From assembly GCF_003610235.1 (NCBI RefSeq), contig NZ_RAPR01000001.1, positions 1,922,001-1,986,000 on the forward strand: a stretch of DNA of 64,000 bases. The letters are read 5' to 3'. Under the pieces are notes generated by a model. That model worked only from the letters and a program-made list of their open reading frames with translations. It had not been told where the DNA came from and searched no databases. Numbering within the stretch: position 1 is the first letter of the stretch; each line of letters begins with the position of its first letter. A program made the translations under genes and the position numbers. This document shows, piece by piece, positions 7,422 through 15,711 of this stretch. Origin of the DNA: Catellatospora citrea. GTDB taxonomy: Bacteria > Actinomycetota > Actinomycetes > Mycobacteriales > Micromonosporaceae.

Positions 7422-9500
7422 CTACTTGATTTTGATCGAGACCGGCACGCTGCGGTCGGTGCCGACCCTGGCGAACAGCTGATACGTCCCCGCTGCCGGC
7501 GCGGGCCCGGTGGCCACCCGCACCTGGTTCTTGGCGCAGGCACTGCTGGACTTGCCGTTCCAGGGCACCGTGAACACCATCTCCCGGCCCGCTGCGAGCG
7601 CGGTGATCTGCTTGCCCTTCGGCGCGCCGCAGTGGTCCGACGACCAGACCTTGTCCGTGCCGTGCATCAGGAACAGCTCCTGCGCGTCGGCCCCGATGTC
7701 GCGGTTGCAGGTGTGCTTCGACAGGTTCTTGAGCACCAGCGTGAAGCCGATCGGGACGCCACTCTTGACCTCGGTCTTCGACGCCCGCGCGAGCACCTGC
7801 AGGTCGCCGTCGGTGCAGGACTCCTTCGCCGCCACCGGCTTGGGCTTGGCCCCGGCCGCCTGCGGGGCGTACCGCACGCGGTAGATCTTCGCGGTCGGCA
7901 GGACCGGGTTGTAGCCCTGGTCGGGGTAGAGCCCCGAGAAGTAGAGCCCGTCCGGGCCGGCCGCGATCCCGGCGACCGTCGTCTTGCCGTACCCGTTGTA
8001 TTCGACCAGGGTCTTGGGCTTGGACACCGAGCCGTCCTTGCCGAAGGTGAACTCGACGATGCGCTTGCCCCGCAGCTGCGGGCCGGTCCCGTAGGTCGGG
8101 CCGCTTTCGGACACGAACGCGTTGCCGAGCTTCGAGTCGGGGAACCCGGCCGTCTGGTTGCCCTCCTTCTGGATGAAGGTGATGCCCACCGGCGCGTGCG
8201 TCGGCGCCCAGTTGTAGAGCGCCTTCTTCTTCAGGCTCGAGGTGTTGGAGTTCCAGCCGTAGTCGGCGCCCTTGAGGATCCGGGCCAGCCGGTCGTTGTT
8301 GGTCGAACCGTTCTCCACCGAGTAGTGCTGGCCGTCCGCCGCCCGCCAGGCCCCGCCGAACGGGTTGCGGAAGCCCGACGCGAAGACCAGATCCTTGACC
8401 TTGCTCTTGTCCGCCGGGTCGTAGAACGGGTTGTCCTCGGGCGCGGTCCCGTCCAGGTTGACCCGCAGCACCTTGCCCCGGGCGTCGGTGAGATCGCGGG
8501 CTCTGTCCGGGGCGAACCCGTCGCCGATGTGGATGTACAACTTGCCGTCCGGCCCGATGGTCAGGTTCGAGATCTGGTGCGAGGCGACCAGCGGATCGTC
8601 CTTCAGGTCCAGGACGGTGGTGACGGTCTTGCCGGTCAGGCCGCCGTCCTCGCTGTGGATGCGCACGACCTTCGGGAAGAACTCCAACCCCGCCTTGTAC
8701 AGCATGCTGGCGAACACGTCGCCGGTGGTCGGCTCGACCACGATCCCGGTCAGGCCGATCTCGCCGGTGCCGGGGAAGTCCGCATACGGGTCCCAGTTCA
8801 GCAGGTTCTTGGCGTACACCCCGACCTTGAGGTCGCCGCGCACCACCTTGATCGTGCCGTACAGCTCGGTGACGTAGAACATCGGCTTGTCGGGCGCGAT
8901 GGCGTGCGAGGGCACCATGGCGATGTTCACCGGCAGCTCGAACCCCGACGCCACCTCCTCGACCTTGTACCCGGGCTGGGCCACCACCCACTGCGGCGCG
9001 CCGGGCAGCGGCTTGCGCTCCTTGTCGGTCCGGAACGGCCGGGTGGTGTACGGGCTCCACTCCGTCGCCGGATTGCCGCTGCTGTCCTTGTGCCGGACCC
9101 GCAGCTCGTAGTCGCGGTCACCGGGCAGGTCACGGCGCGTCGCGAAGGCGTTCTCGAAGACGCCGTCGCCGAAGTGGGTGTGCGTCTTCTGCACGCCGCT
9201 GATGCAGTCGGCGAACCACACCCGCTCGTGCGGCTGCACCGTCCAGATCTCCCAGTCGGTGCAGACGTGCTCGCTGCCCGCGTCGACGTCCTGCATGGGG
9301 CTGGTCTCCATGTGCACGTCCGCGCCGCTGAGCAGCTGGCCGTCGTGCTCCGGCTCGGTGATCACCGGACCGAGCGGGGCCGACGTGGCGGGCAGCACCG
9401 GGCCACCGGTGTGCTGGCACGCGGCGATCACACCCAGGATGGTGAGCAGGATCGCGACCAGGATGGACTCGCCGGCGAGCGCGATCTTGCGAGCGTTCAT
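7422..9500 (-). CDS. Secreted PQQ-type glucose/sorbosone dehydrogenase with C-terminal DUF4232-like domain
   Basis: A secreted or membrane-anchored beta-propeller oxidoreductase of 692 residues. A hydrophobic segment (ILVAILLTILGVIAAC) ends in a Cys, so it could be a lipoprotein. A Fn3-like module of about 120 residues follows (VITEPEHDGQLLSGADVHME). The GSDH propeller carries SHQISNLTIGPDGKLY and GFRNPFGGAW, matching the family's cofactor-site strands. The last 130 residues have four Cys and resemble DUF4232. The ATG at 9500 has GGGGGA upstream. It is a close paralogue of the gene at 33153, with a different tail. The sugar substrate is unknown. Confidence 0.87.
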   Translation of the reverse strand: MNARKIALAGESILVAILLTILGVIAACQHTGGPVLPATSAPLGPVITEPEHDGQLLSGADVHMETSPMQDVDAGSEHVCTDWEIWTVQPHERVWFADCISGVQKTHTHFGDGVFENAFATRRDLPGDRDYELRVRHKDSSGNPATEWSPYTTRPFRTDKERKPLPGAPQWVVAQPGYKVEEVASGFELPVNIAMVPSHAIAPDKPMFYVTELYGTIKVVRGDLKVGVYAKNLLNWDPYADFPGTGEIGLTGIVVEPTTGDVFASMLYKAGLEFFPKVVRIHSEDGGLTGKTVTTVLDLKDDPLVASHQISNLTIGPDGKLYIHIGDGFAPDRARDLTDARGKVLRVNLDGTAPEDNPFYDPADKSKVKDLVFASGFRNPFGGAWRAADGQHYSVENGSTNNDRLARILKGADYGWNSNTSSLKKKALYNWAPTHAPVGITFIQKEGNQTAGFPDSKLGNAFVSESGPTYGTGPQLRGKRIVEFTFGKDGSVSKPKTLVEYNGYGKTTVAGIAAGPDGLYFSGLYPDQGYNPVLPTAKIYRVRYAPQAAGAKPKPVAAKESCTDGDLQVLARASKTEVKSGVPIGFTLVLKNLSKHTCNRDIGADAQELFLMHGTDKVWSSDHCGAPKGKQITALAAGREMVFTVPWNGKSSSACAKNQVRVATGPAPAAGTYQLFARVGTDRSVPVSIKIK

Positions 9501-9651
9501 GCGGGCTGTCCCCCGGGGTCGTGTCGTCACCTCACGTAACTCGGGCGAGGGTACAGAGACTTTTGGGGGCTGTTGTGTATTACACGCCCATTATTGCAAA
9601 CTACGACCCATTTGTCCGTTTGGAGGGCTGGAAACCGCCTCGTCGATTGCA

Positions 9652-9657
9652 TAGCGT
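9652..9657 (+). promoter_or_regulatory. -10 hexamer of a probable leaderless promoter for the methyltransferase
   Basis: TAGCGT lies six bases before the ATG at 9664, with TGGAAA 17 bases upstream at 9629-9634. Transcription would begin at the start codon, in line with the absence of a good ribosome site. Confidence 0.55.
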
Positions 9658-9663
9658 GTCCGG

Positions 9664-10464
9664 ATGACGCACGCAACCTTCGCCGACGGCGATGCCTACG
9701 AAGCCTATGTGGGGCGCTGGAGCCGTCCCGTCGCGCAGGCTTTCGTCCGGCGGCTGGGCGCGCCGGCCGGCCGGGAGTGGCTCGACGTGGGCTGCGGCAC
9801 CGGCGCGCTGACCGAGACCGTGCTGGCCATGGCCGACCCCGCGCGGGTGACCGGCGTGGACACGTCGGCGGCCTTCGTGGACGTGGCGCGGGCCAGGATC
9901 TCCGACGGCCGGGCGGCCTTCCAGGTCGGCGATGCCCTCCTGCTGCCGCTGCCGGAGCAGAGCGTCGACGTCGCGGTCAGCGGCCTGGTCCTGAACTTCG
10001 TGCCCGACCCGGCACAGGCGGTCGCCGAGATCGCGCGGGTGCTGCGGCAGGGCGGCGTCGCCGCCGCCTACGTCTGGGACTACGCCGAGGGTATGGCGAT
10101 GATGCGGCACTTCTGGGACGCCGCCGCCGCACTCGACCCCGCCTCGGCCGCCTGGGACGAGGGCCGACGCCCGTCGGTGTGCAGCCCCGACGCCCTGCGG
10201 GCGCTGTGGACCGACGCCGGGCTGACCGCGGTGGCCGTCGAATCCGTCCAGGTCCCGACGGTGTTCGCCGACCTCGACGACTACTGGGAGCCGTTCCTGG
10301 GCGGGCAGGGGTCCGCGCCCGGATACCTGCGCGGCTTGTCCGACGATCACCGCATGGCGCTGCACGGGCTGCTGCGCTCCCGGCTCCCGGCGGCCCCGGA
10401 CGGCACGATCCCCCTCGCCGCCCGGGCCTGGTCGGTCCGCGGCCGAACCTCCCCCACCCCATGA
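9664..10464 (+). CDS. Class I SAM-dependent methyltransferase
   Basis: A soluble methyltransferase of 266 residues with a Rossmann fold. Motif I is LDVGCGTGAL (about residues 40-49). The acidic residue ending strand 2 is in VTGVDTS, and LPLPEQSVDVAVSG is motif II/III, as in UbiE/Methyltransf_11 enzymes. The C-terminal half has no recognisable substrate domain. The substrate cannot be told. It stands alone, divergent from the sugar dehydrogenase, and the start is supported by the leaderless promoter just upstream. Confidence 0.85.
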   Translation: MTHATFADGDAYEAYVGRWSRPVAQAFVRRLGAPAGREWLDVGCGTGALTETVLAMADPARVTGVDTSAAFVDVARARISDGRAAFQVGDALLLPLPEQSVDVAVSGLVLNFVPDPAQAVAEIARVLRQGGVAAAYVWDYAEGMAMMRHFWDAAAALDPASAAWDEGRRPSVCSPDALRALWTDAGLTAVAVESVQVPTVFADLDDYWEPFLGGQGSAPGYLRGLSDDHRMALHGLLRSRLPAAPDGTIPLAARAWSVRGRTSPTP

Positions 10465-10581
10465 GGGACAGATCCATCCGCCCAGTCGGAGGCTGCCCCC
10501 GGTCACATCCCGCTGGCGACGGGGCCGACGGTGTGGCATCGTGCTCGCCATGACATACGGAATCGAGCTGTCCCCGGTCCG

Positions 10582-12540
10582 ATGACCCAGGTGGACGAGC
10601 GCGCGGCGCTCGCACCCCGGACGATTCTCGAACACGCCGAACTCCTGCATTTCACCCATCCCGACGGCCCGCTGCCCGACGGCGGCCGCCCGTATCCGGA
10701 CGCCGAGCGCCACGCCGGGCTACCGCAGACCGGGCGACGGACCGCAGCGAGCGACAAAGCCCTCGTCGACCTGGTGACCTCGGTCTACCGGGCTGAGCCG
10801 GCCGCGGCCCGCGCCCGGTTCGCACTGGCCGAGGCGCTGCGGCCGGTGGGCGTCGCGTCACGCGGGGGTGGGCCGCTCATCGAGGCGGTGGCCTCCTTCG
10901 ACCCGCGCTGGCGGCACCGGGTCGGGCGGCATCTGGCCTGCACCGGCACCGAACGGAGCCAGGTCCTGGTCGGGCTGATCCTGCTCGGCGGGGTGGCCGG
11001 CCCCGACGACGCGCTGCCCGTACGCCTGCTCGGCCTGCTCGGCAGGCACTTCGGCGAGCCGGCGATCCGCGTGCTCCGGCAGATCCCCGCCGCCGACGAT
11101 CTGATCTGGCTGGCCGAAAGGTCCGATCCACTGCGCCATTCGCATGCCGTCGCCGCACTGTGCGCCCTGGCCGACCCGGCCACGTTCGGCTGGCTGCTGC
11201 GCGAAGGCGTGCGCTCCGGCGAGCCGTCGGTCCAGCACGCCAGGTCCGTTGCCGAAACCGTCGACCTCCCCGACCTGCTCAACGCGGACGTGCCGATGGG
11301 AAGGCGTCCTTCCTCCACCCAGGGCGATGGGAAGGCGCCCTTCCTTCACCTCAGCGACGCGGAGGTCGTCGAGCAGGCGGGATGGTTGCTGGCGACCATG
11401 ATGGGGCGCGAGGCGGGTAATGCCGAGCTGCGCCGGTACGCGGGCGCGGGTTCGGCGCTGGCCGGGTTCACGCGCGGCGCCGGGAGAATGCGGCCCGGAC
11501 TCGACCGGTACGCGATGGTCGTGTCCGTGCTCGCCGACCTTCATGCGGGTCAGGCGGCCACGCTCCCCCTGCCCGAGGGCGAGCTGTCCGCGATGCGGGC
11601 AGCGCTCGCACGCCTGCTCGACGAGCCCGCCTGGGCCGCCGTCAGGGCGGACGCCGAGCGGTCGGCAGACCCGGCGACCCGGCACCGGGCACAGTGGGCA
11701 CGGGCGACCCGCACCGCCTGCCGACTGACTCCGCCGGCTGCCGAATCGGACGGGCAAGCGCCACCCGACGGCGCACCGGCGGACGGCGGGCGGAGCAGTT
11801 TCGCGATCCGGGTGGCCGTCGGCGACCCCGGGCGGCGCGGCGGCGTCGAGACCAGGATCTTCATCGACAGGCGGCCGGTAGTCGGCGAAGCGTTCGACAA
11901 GGGACCGTCGGAGCAGCCCGAATACCTGCTCGGACCCGAGCACCGGCTGCGTGCCGGCGACGAGCCGCACGAGGTGCGCCTCGCCGAGGCGGAGTGCACC
12001 GAGGGCTGCTGCGGGGCGCTCTACGTCACCGTCGAACGCCAGGGCGCCGAGGTCGTCTGGCGCGACTGGCGCAACCCCGACCGAACCGGCGTCGACCTGC
12101 CGTCCTTCCGCTTCGCCGCCCACGAGTACGACGCCGAGGTGGCCCGCGCCGAAGGCGACCACTCCTGGGAGTGGCCCGACCGGACCGTCGCCCGGCTGGT
12201 GCGGGCACGGCTGCGACAGGAGCCCGACCTGCTCGGCCGGTGGGACTGCCATCCCGGCTGGCTGTCGGCCGGGCCGCACGGCAGCGGTCAGGTGCACGTG
12301 TCGTACTTCCACCCCCGCCGCCCGAGCCTGGCGGACGAGCCGTGGCTGCAGTTCGTCGCGGTGCTCGACGTGCCGCCGGGCGAGCCGGAGTCCGTCGCCG
12401 ACGAGGTGGTCCGGCAGTTGGCCGACACCGACCCGCGCCGCCCCGAGCGGCTCTCCGGTGGCAGCGCCGGGGCCGTCGAGGCGCTCGGCTTCGACTGGCC
12501 GGCCTCACGCCGGCCCGACGGCGGGGCTCGCGTCGGGTAG
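10582..12540 (+). CDS. Hypothetical protein with HEAT-like N-terminal half
   Basis: A soluble protein of about 652 residues that I do not recognise. Residues 60-230 are Leu/Ala-rich helices resembling HEAT repeats (LRHSHAVAALCALADPATFG). The C-terminal half is mixed, with a conserved-looking CTEGCCGALYVTVE and many Trp. The start is uncertain: ATG 10582 overlaps the stop of an 11-codon frame (10550-10585), while a GTG at 10531 with GGGG upstream would add 17 odd residues. Residues encoded at 11295-11345 come from an inserted pair of palindromic repeats and look like a foreign linker. Confidence 0.7.
   Translation: MTQVDERAALAPRTILEHAELLHFTHPDGPLPDGGRPYPDAERHAGLPQTGRRTAASDKALVDLVTSVYRAEPAAARARFALAEALRPVGVASRGGGPLIEAVASFDPRWRHRVGRHLACTGTERSQVLVGLILLGGVAGPDDALPVRLLGLLGRHFGEPAIRVLRQIPAADDLIWLAERSDPLRHSHAVAALCALADPATFGWLLREGVRSGEPSVQHARSVAETVDLPDLLNADVPMGRRPSSTQGDGKAPFLHLSDAEVVEQAGWLLATMMGREAGNAELRRYAGAGSALAGFTRGAGRMRPGLDRYAMVVSVLADLHAGQAATLPLPEGELSAMRAALARLLDEPAWAAVRADAERSADPATRHRAQWARATRTACRLTPPAAESDGQAPPDGAPADGGRSSFAIRVAVGDPGRRGGVETRIFIDRRPVVGEAFDKGPSEQPEYLLGPEHRLRAGDEPHEVRLAEAECTEGCCGALYVTVERQGAEVVWRDWRNPDRTGVDLPSFRFAAHEYDAEVARAEGDHSWEWPDRTVARLVRARLRQEPDLLGRWDCHPGWLSAGPHGSGQVHVSYFHPRRPSLADEPWLQFVAVLDVPPGEPESVADEVVRQLADTDPRRPERLSGGSAGAVEALGFDWPASRRPDGGARVG
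11295..11345. repeat. Paired palindromic repeat inside a coding sequence
   Basis: GATGGGAAGGCG(T/C)CCTTCCT occurs at 11295-11314 and 11326-11345, 31 bases apart. Each holds a perfect GGAAGG-3-CCTTCC palindrome. The pair is in frame within the HEAT-like gene. The related intergenic pair at 23314-23361 has the same 31-base spacing. Confidence 0.8.
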
Positions 12541-12597
12541 TGGTCGATTTCGGTCGTCTGGGGCGCGGTGTCCGGGCCGAGCGGCGAGAATTCAGGC

Positions 12598-13959
12598 ATG
12601 TGGGAGCCGGTGCTGGACCGCGACGCGCGCGGCACCGCCGCACGGTCGGCCGCGGCTCAGCTGGCCTCCGCGGGCGTCCAGGCCGTCGCCCTGACCTGGG
12701 TCGACAACGCCGGTGTGACGAGGGTCAAGGGCGTGCCCACCGAGCGCCTGGACCACGCCGCCGCCTGGGGCGTGGGCATGTCCCCGGTGCACGACGTGTT
12801 CTGCGTCGACGACAGCATCACCGCCGGCGACCTGATCGGCGGCCCGGTCGGCGACCTGCGCCTGCACCCGGACCTGGCCGCGCTGACCGTGCTCGCGGCG
12901 ATGCCCGGCTGGGCCTGGGCCCCGGTGGACCGCTGGACCCAGGACGGCGAGCCGTACCCGGTGGACCAGCGGCTGTTCGCCAAGCGCATGGTCGAGCGCG
13001 CCCGCGCGGCGGGCCTGCACCTGCGCATGGCCTTCGAGATCGAGTGGTTCCTGGCGCGGCCCGACGGCTCGCCCGCGGCCGACGGTCCGGCGTACGGCAT
13101 GGCGCGGCTGGCGGAGCTGTCGGACTTCGGCCGGGACCTGCTGGCCGCGCTGGCCGCGCAGGGGGTGGCGGTGGAGCAGTTCCATCCCGAGTACGGCCCG
13201 GGGCAGCTGGAGGTGTCGGTCGCGCACGCCGACCCGGTCACCGCCGCCGACCGCGTGGTGCTGGTGCGCGAGACGATCCGGGCGCTGGCCCACCGGCACG
13301 GGTTCCGCGCCTCGTTCGCCCCGGTCGCCCTCGCGGATCAGGTCGGCAACGGCATGCACCTGCACTTCTCGGTCTGGGCCGGCGGGGTGAACCTGTTCGC
13401 CGGCGGCGAGGGCCCGTACGGCATGACGCGCCGCGGCGAGTCCGTGCTGTCCGGGGTGCTGCAGCGGCTGCCCGCGCTCGCCGGGCTGGGCGCGCCGAGC
13501 CCGGCCAGCGCGCTGCGCCAGGCCCCCCAGCGCTGGGCCGGGGCCTACCAGTGCTGGGGGCACGAGAACCGGGAGGCGGCGCTGCGCTTCGTCACCGGCG
13601 CGACCGGCACCCGGGACACCGCCGCCAACGCCGAGATCAAGTGCGTCGACGCCTCGGCGAATCCATACCTGGTGGCCGGGGCGGTCTGCGCGCTGGCCAC
13701 GGACGCCGCCGGGGCCGGTATGCGGCTGCCGGACGAGGTGCGGGTGGACCCGTTCACGCTCGCCGAAGCGCGCCGCCCACCCCGGCTGCCGGACTCCCCC
13801 GCGCTGGCCGCCGAGCGTTTGAGGGCCGACGCGGGCCTGGTCGCGATGCTGGGCGAGCCGCTGCTGGACGCGTTCAACGCGGTGCACCGCGCCGAGGCCG
13901 ACACCCTCGGCCGCCTGACCACCACCGAACTCGTCGAGGCGGTCCGGTGGCGCTACTGA
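12598..13959 (+). CDS. Glutamine synthetase family protein
   Basis: An ATP-dependent amide ligase of the glutamine synthetase fold, 453 residues. Metal and glutamate-site motifs are visible: FEIEWF (about residue 145), EYGPGQLEVS, NGMHLHFS and the ATP-site region NREAALRF followed by EIKCVDASANPY. It is too divergent from GlnA to be the housekeeping enzyme and resembles gamma-glutamylpolyamine synthetase or the FluG C-terminal half. The next gene starts 13 bases inside its 3' end and encodes an amidohydrolase, so the two proteins probably act together. The substrate is unknown. Confidence 0.88.
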   Translation: MWEPVLDRDARGTAARSAAAQLASAGVQAVALTWVDNAGVTRVKGVPTERLDHAAAWGVGMSPVHDVFCVDDSITAGDLIGGPVGDLRLHPDLAALTVLAAMPGWAWAPVDRWTQDGEPYPVDQRLFAKRMVERARAAGLHLRMAFEIEWFLARPDGSPAADGPAYGMARLAELSDFGRDLLAALAAQGVAVEQFHPEYGPGQLEVSVAHADPVTAADRVVLVRETIRALAHRHGFRASFAPVALADQVGNGMHLHFSVWAGGVNLFAGGEGPYGMTRRGESVLSGVLQRLPALAGLGAPSPASALRQAPQRWAGAYQCWGHENREAALRFVTGATGTRDTAANAEIKCVDASANPYLVAGAVCALATDAAGAGMRLPDEVRVDPFTLAEARRPPRLPDSPALAAERLRADAGLVAMLGEPLLDAFNAVHRAEADTLGRLTTTELVEAVRWRY

Positions 13960-15053
13960 CCGAGGACCTGCCGCTGATCGACGGGCACTGCCATGCGATC
14001 ACGACGGGTCCGCTGGACGACGCGGCGTTCGAGCTGTGGTGCACCGAGGCGGACGAGCCGCCCCCGGCGGGCACGTCCTACCTGGACAGCCGGGTCGGGC
14101 TGGCGCTGCGCCGCTGGTGCGCACCGGTGCTGGACCTGCCCGCGCACGCCCCGGTCGAGGACTACCTGCGGCGGCGGCGACGGCTGGGGCCGGACGAGGT
14201 CGCAGGGCGGCTGCTGCGGGCGGCGGGCCTGTCCGCGCTGCTGGTGGACACCGGCCCGGTCGCGGGCGGCCTGGCCGACCGCGTCGTGCTGGGCACGCTG
14301 GCCGGAGCCCCGACCCACCAGGTGGTACGCCTGGAGCTGCTGGCCGAGCAGGTCGCGCCGGGAACCGACGCGGGCGGGTTCGCGGCCGCGTTCGGCGAGG
14401 CGCTCGACGAGGCCCTGCCCGGGGCGGTGGCGACGAAGTCGATCGCGGCGTACCGGCACGGCCTGGGCCTGGACCCGGCGCGGCCGGGACCGCACGAGGT
14501 GAGCGCGGCGGCGGCCCGCTGGTTTCGCGACGGCGGGCGGCTGACCGATCCGGTGCTGCTGCGCCACCTGCTGTGGAGCGCGGTGGAGGCGGGGCTGCCG
14601 ATCCAGCTGCACACCGGTTTCGGCGACCGCGACGCGGCGCTCGCCCGCGCCGACCCGGCGCTGCTGCAGCCGTTCTGCGAGGCGACGCTGCCGTTCGGGG
14701 TGCCCCTGGTGCTGCTGCACTGCTACCCGTTCCACCGCCAGGCCGGCTGGCTGGCGCAGGTGTATCCGCACGTCCACGCCGACGTGGGGCTGGCCGTGCC
14801 GCACCTGGGCGCTCGGGCCACGGCGGTGCTCGGCGAGTTCCTGGAGCTGGCCCCGTTCGGCAAGGTGATCTACTCTTCCGACGCGTACGGCCTGCCGGAG
14901 CTGTACCTGATCGCCGCGGCGCAGCTGCGGCACAGCCTAGGCCTGGTGCTGGCCGAGATGGTCGACGACGGCGCGGCGGCTCCGGCCGACGCGCGGCGCA
15001 TCGCCGAGCAGGTCGGCGCGGGCAACGCGGCCCGGGTCTACCGGCTGGGCTGA
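13947..15053 (+). CDS. Amidohydrolase family protein
   Basis: A TIM-barrel metal-dependent hydrolase of 368 residues. The metal ligands are visible as DGHCHA near the N-terminus, a carboxylate-lysine candidate in VATKSIAAYRHGL, QLHTGFGD, LLHCYPFHRQ and the late Asp in YSSDAYG. It starts at a GTG inside the end of the glutamine synthetase-like gene (13-base overlap), so translation is coupled. The pair corresponds to the two halves of fungal FluG. The likely role is in nitrogen or amine metabolism, either forming or cleaving a gamma-glutamyl conjugate; this is inference. Confidence 0.87.
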   Translation: MALLTEDLPLIDGHCHAITTGPLDDAAFELWCTEADEPPPAGTSYLDSRVGLALRRWCAPVLDLPAHAPVEDYLRRRRRLGPDEVAGRLLRAAGLSALLVDTGPVAGGLADRVVLGTLAGAPTHQVVRLELLAEQVAPGTDAGGFAAAFGEALDEALPGAVATKSIAAYRHGLGLDPARPGPHEVSAAAARWFRDGGRLTDPVLLRHLLWSAVEAGLPIQLHTGFGDRDAALARADPALLQPFCEATLPFGVPLVLLHCYPFHRQAGWLAQVYPHVHADVGLAVPHLGARATAVLGEFLELAPFGKVIYSSDAYGLPELYLIAAAQLRHSLGLVLAEMVDDGAAAPADARRIAEQVGAGNAARVYRLG

Positions 15054-15149
15054 TCACGCCCGGCACACCGGTCGCCGGGTAGACGATCAAAACGTGAGGG
15101 AATGGGTATGGGCCAGAGGCCAGCCGCACTCACCGGATCGAGGTGACGC

Positions 15150-15710
15150 ATGAACCCCGCCGCCAGAACGCGCTACGGCACACCTGCTGGTACCGCCCCG
15201 TACCGCAGGACCCGGCGGAATCTGCTGCCTCCGCCGGCGCCGCCGGTGACGGAGCACGAGGAGGCGGCCGGGCACGACGTCCCGACCGGGCCGACCCCGA
15301 TGACCCCGCACGACCAGGTCCTCGTGGAGGGCCCGTTCACCCGGGTCGACCTGCGCCGGATCCGGCGGCGCATCCACGAGCTGGGCGAGTCGTGGCGGCT
15401 GCCGGAGTCGATCGGCTGGGCGCTGGAGCTGGTGACGACGGAGCTGGTCGTCAACGTCGTCATGCACGCCGAGGGGCAGGGCAGGCTGCGGCTGTCCCGC
15501 TACCCGGGATGGGTGTTCTGCCAGGTCAGCGACGTCGGACCGGGGGTGAGCCGGCCCTACACGGCGGGCTGGCAGCCGCCGTCGGGCACGCAGACCTCCG
15601 GCCGGGGCCTGTGGATCGCCCGGTGCTTCTCCGATCGGCTGACCATCGACTCCAGCGCGCTGGGCACCACGGTCACCGCGAAGCTCTGGGCGCCGTCCGG
15701 GCCGCGGTGA
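15150..15710 (+). CDS. RsbW-like ATP-binding protein (HATPase_c)
   Basis: A small protein of 186 residues made of a variable Pro-rich N-terminus and a GHKL ATPase domain of the anti-sigma (RsbW/SpoIIAB) kind. The N box is ELVTTELVVNVVMHA. The G1 box is DVGPGV and the G2 box GRGLWIAR. Actinomycetes carry many such proteins, which usually phosphorylate or bind an antagonist or sigma factor; none is adjacent here. GAGGTG precedes the ATG. The stop is one base from the end of the converging lipid methyltransferase gene. Confidence 0.83.
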   Translation: MNPAARTRYGTPAGTAPYRRTRRNLLPPPAPPVTEHEEAAGHDVPTGPTPMTPHDQVLVEGPFTRVDLRRIRRRIHELGESWRLPESIGWALELVTTELVVNVVMHAEGQGRLRLSRYPGWVFCQVSDVGPGVSRPYTAGWQPPSGTQTSGRGLWIARCFSDRLTIDSSALGTTVTAKLWAPSGPR

Positions 15711-15711
15711 G

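Noticed and set aside
9575..9585. Palindrome GTGTATTACAC between the dehydrogenase and methyltransferase genes
   Set aside because: Only 11 bases and AT-rich; it could be an operator but has no linked regulator and could occur by chance.
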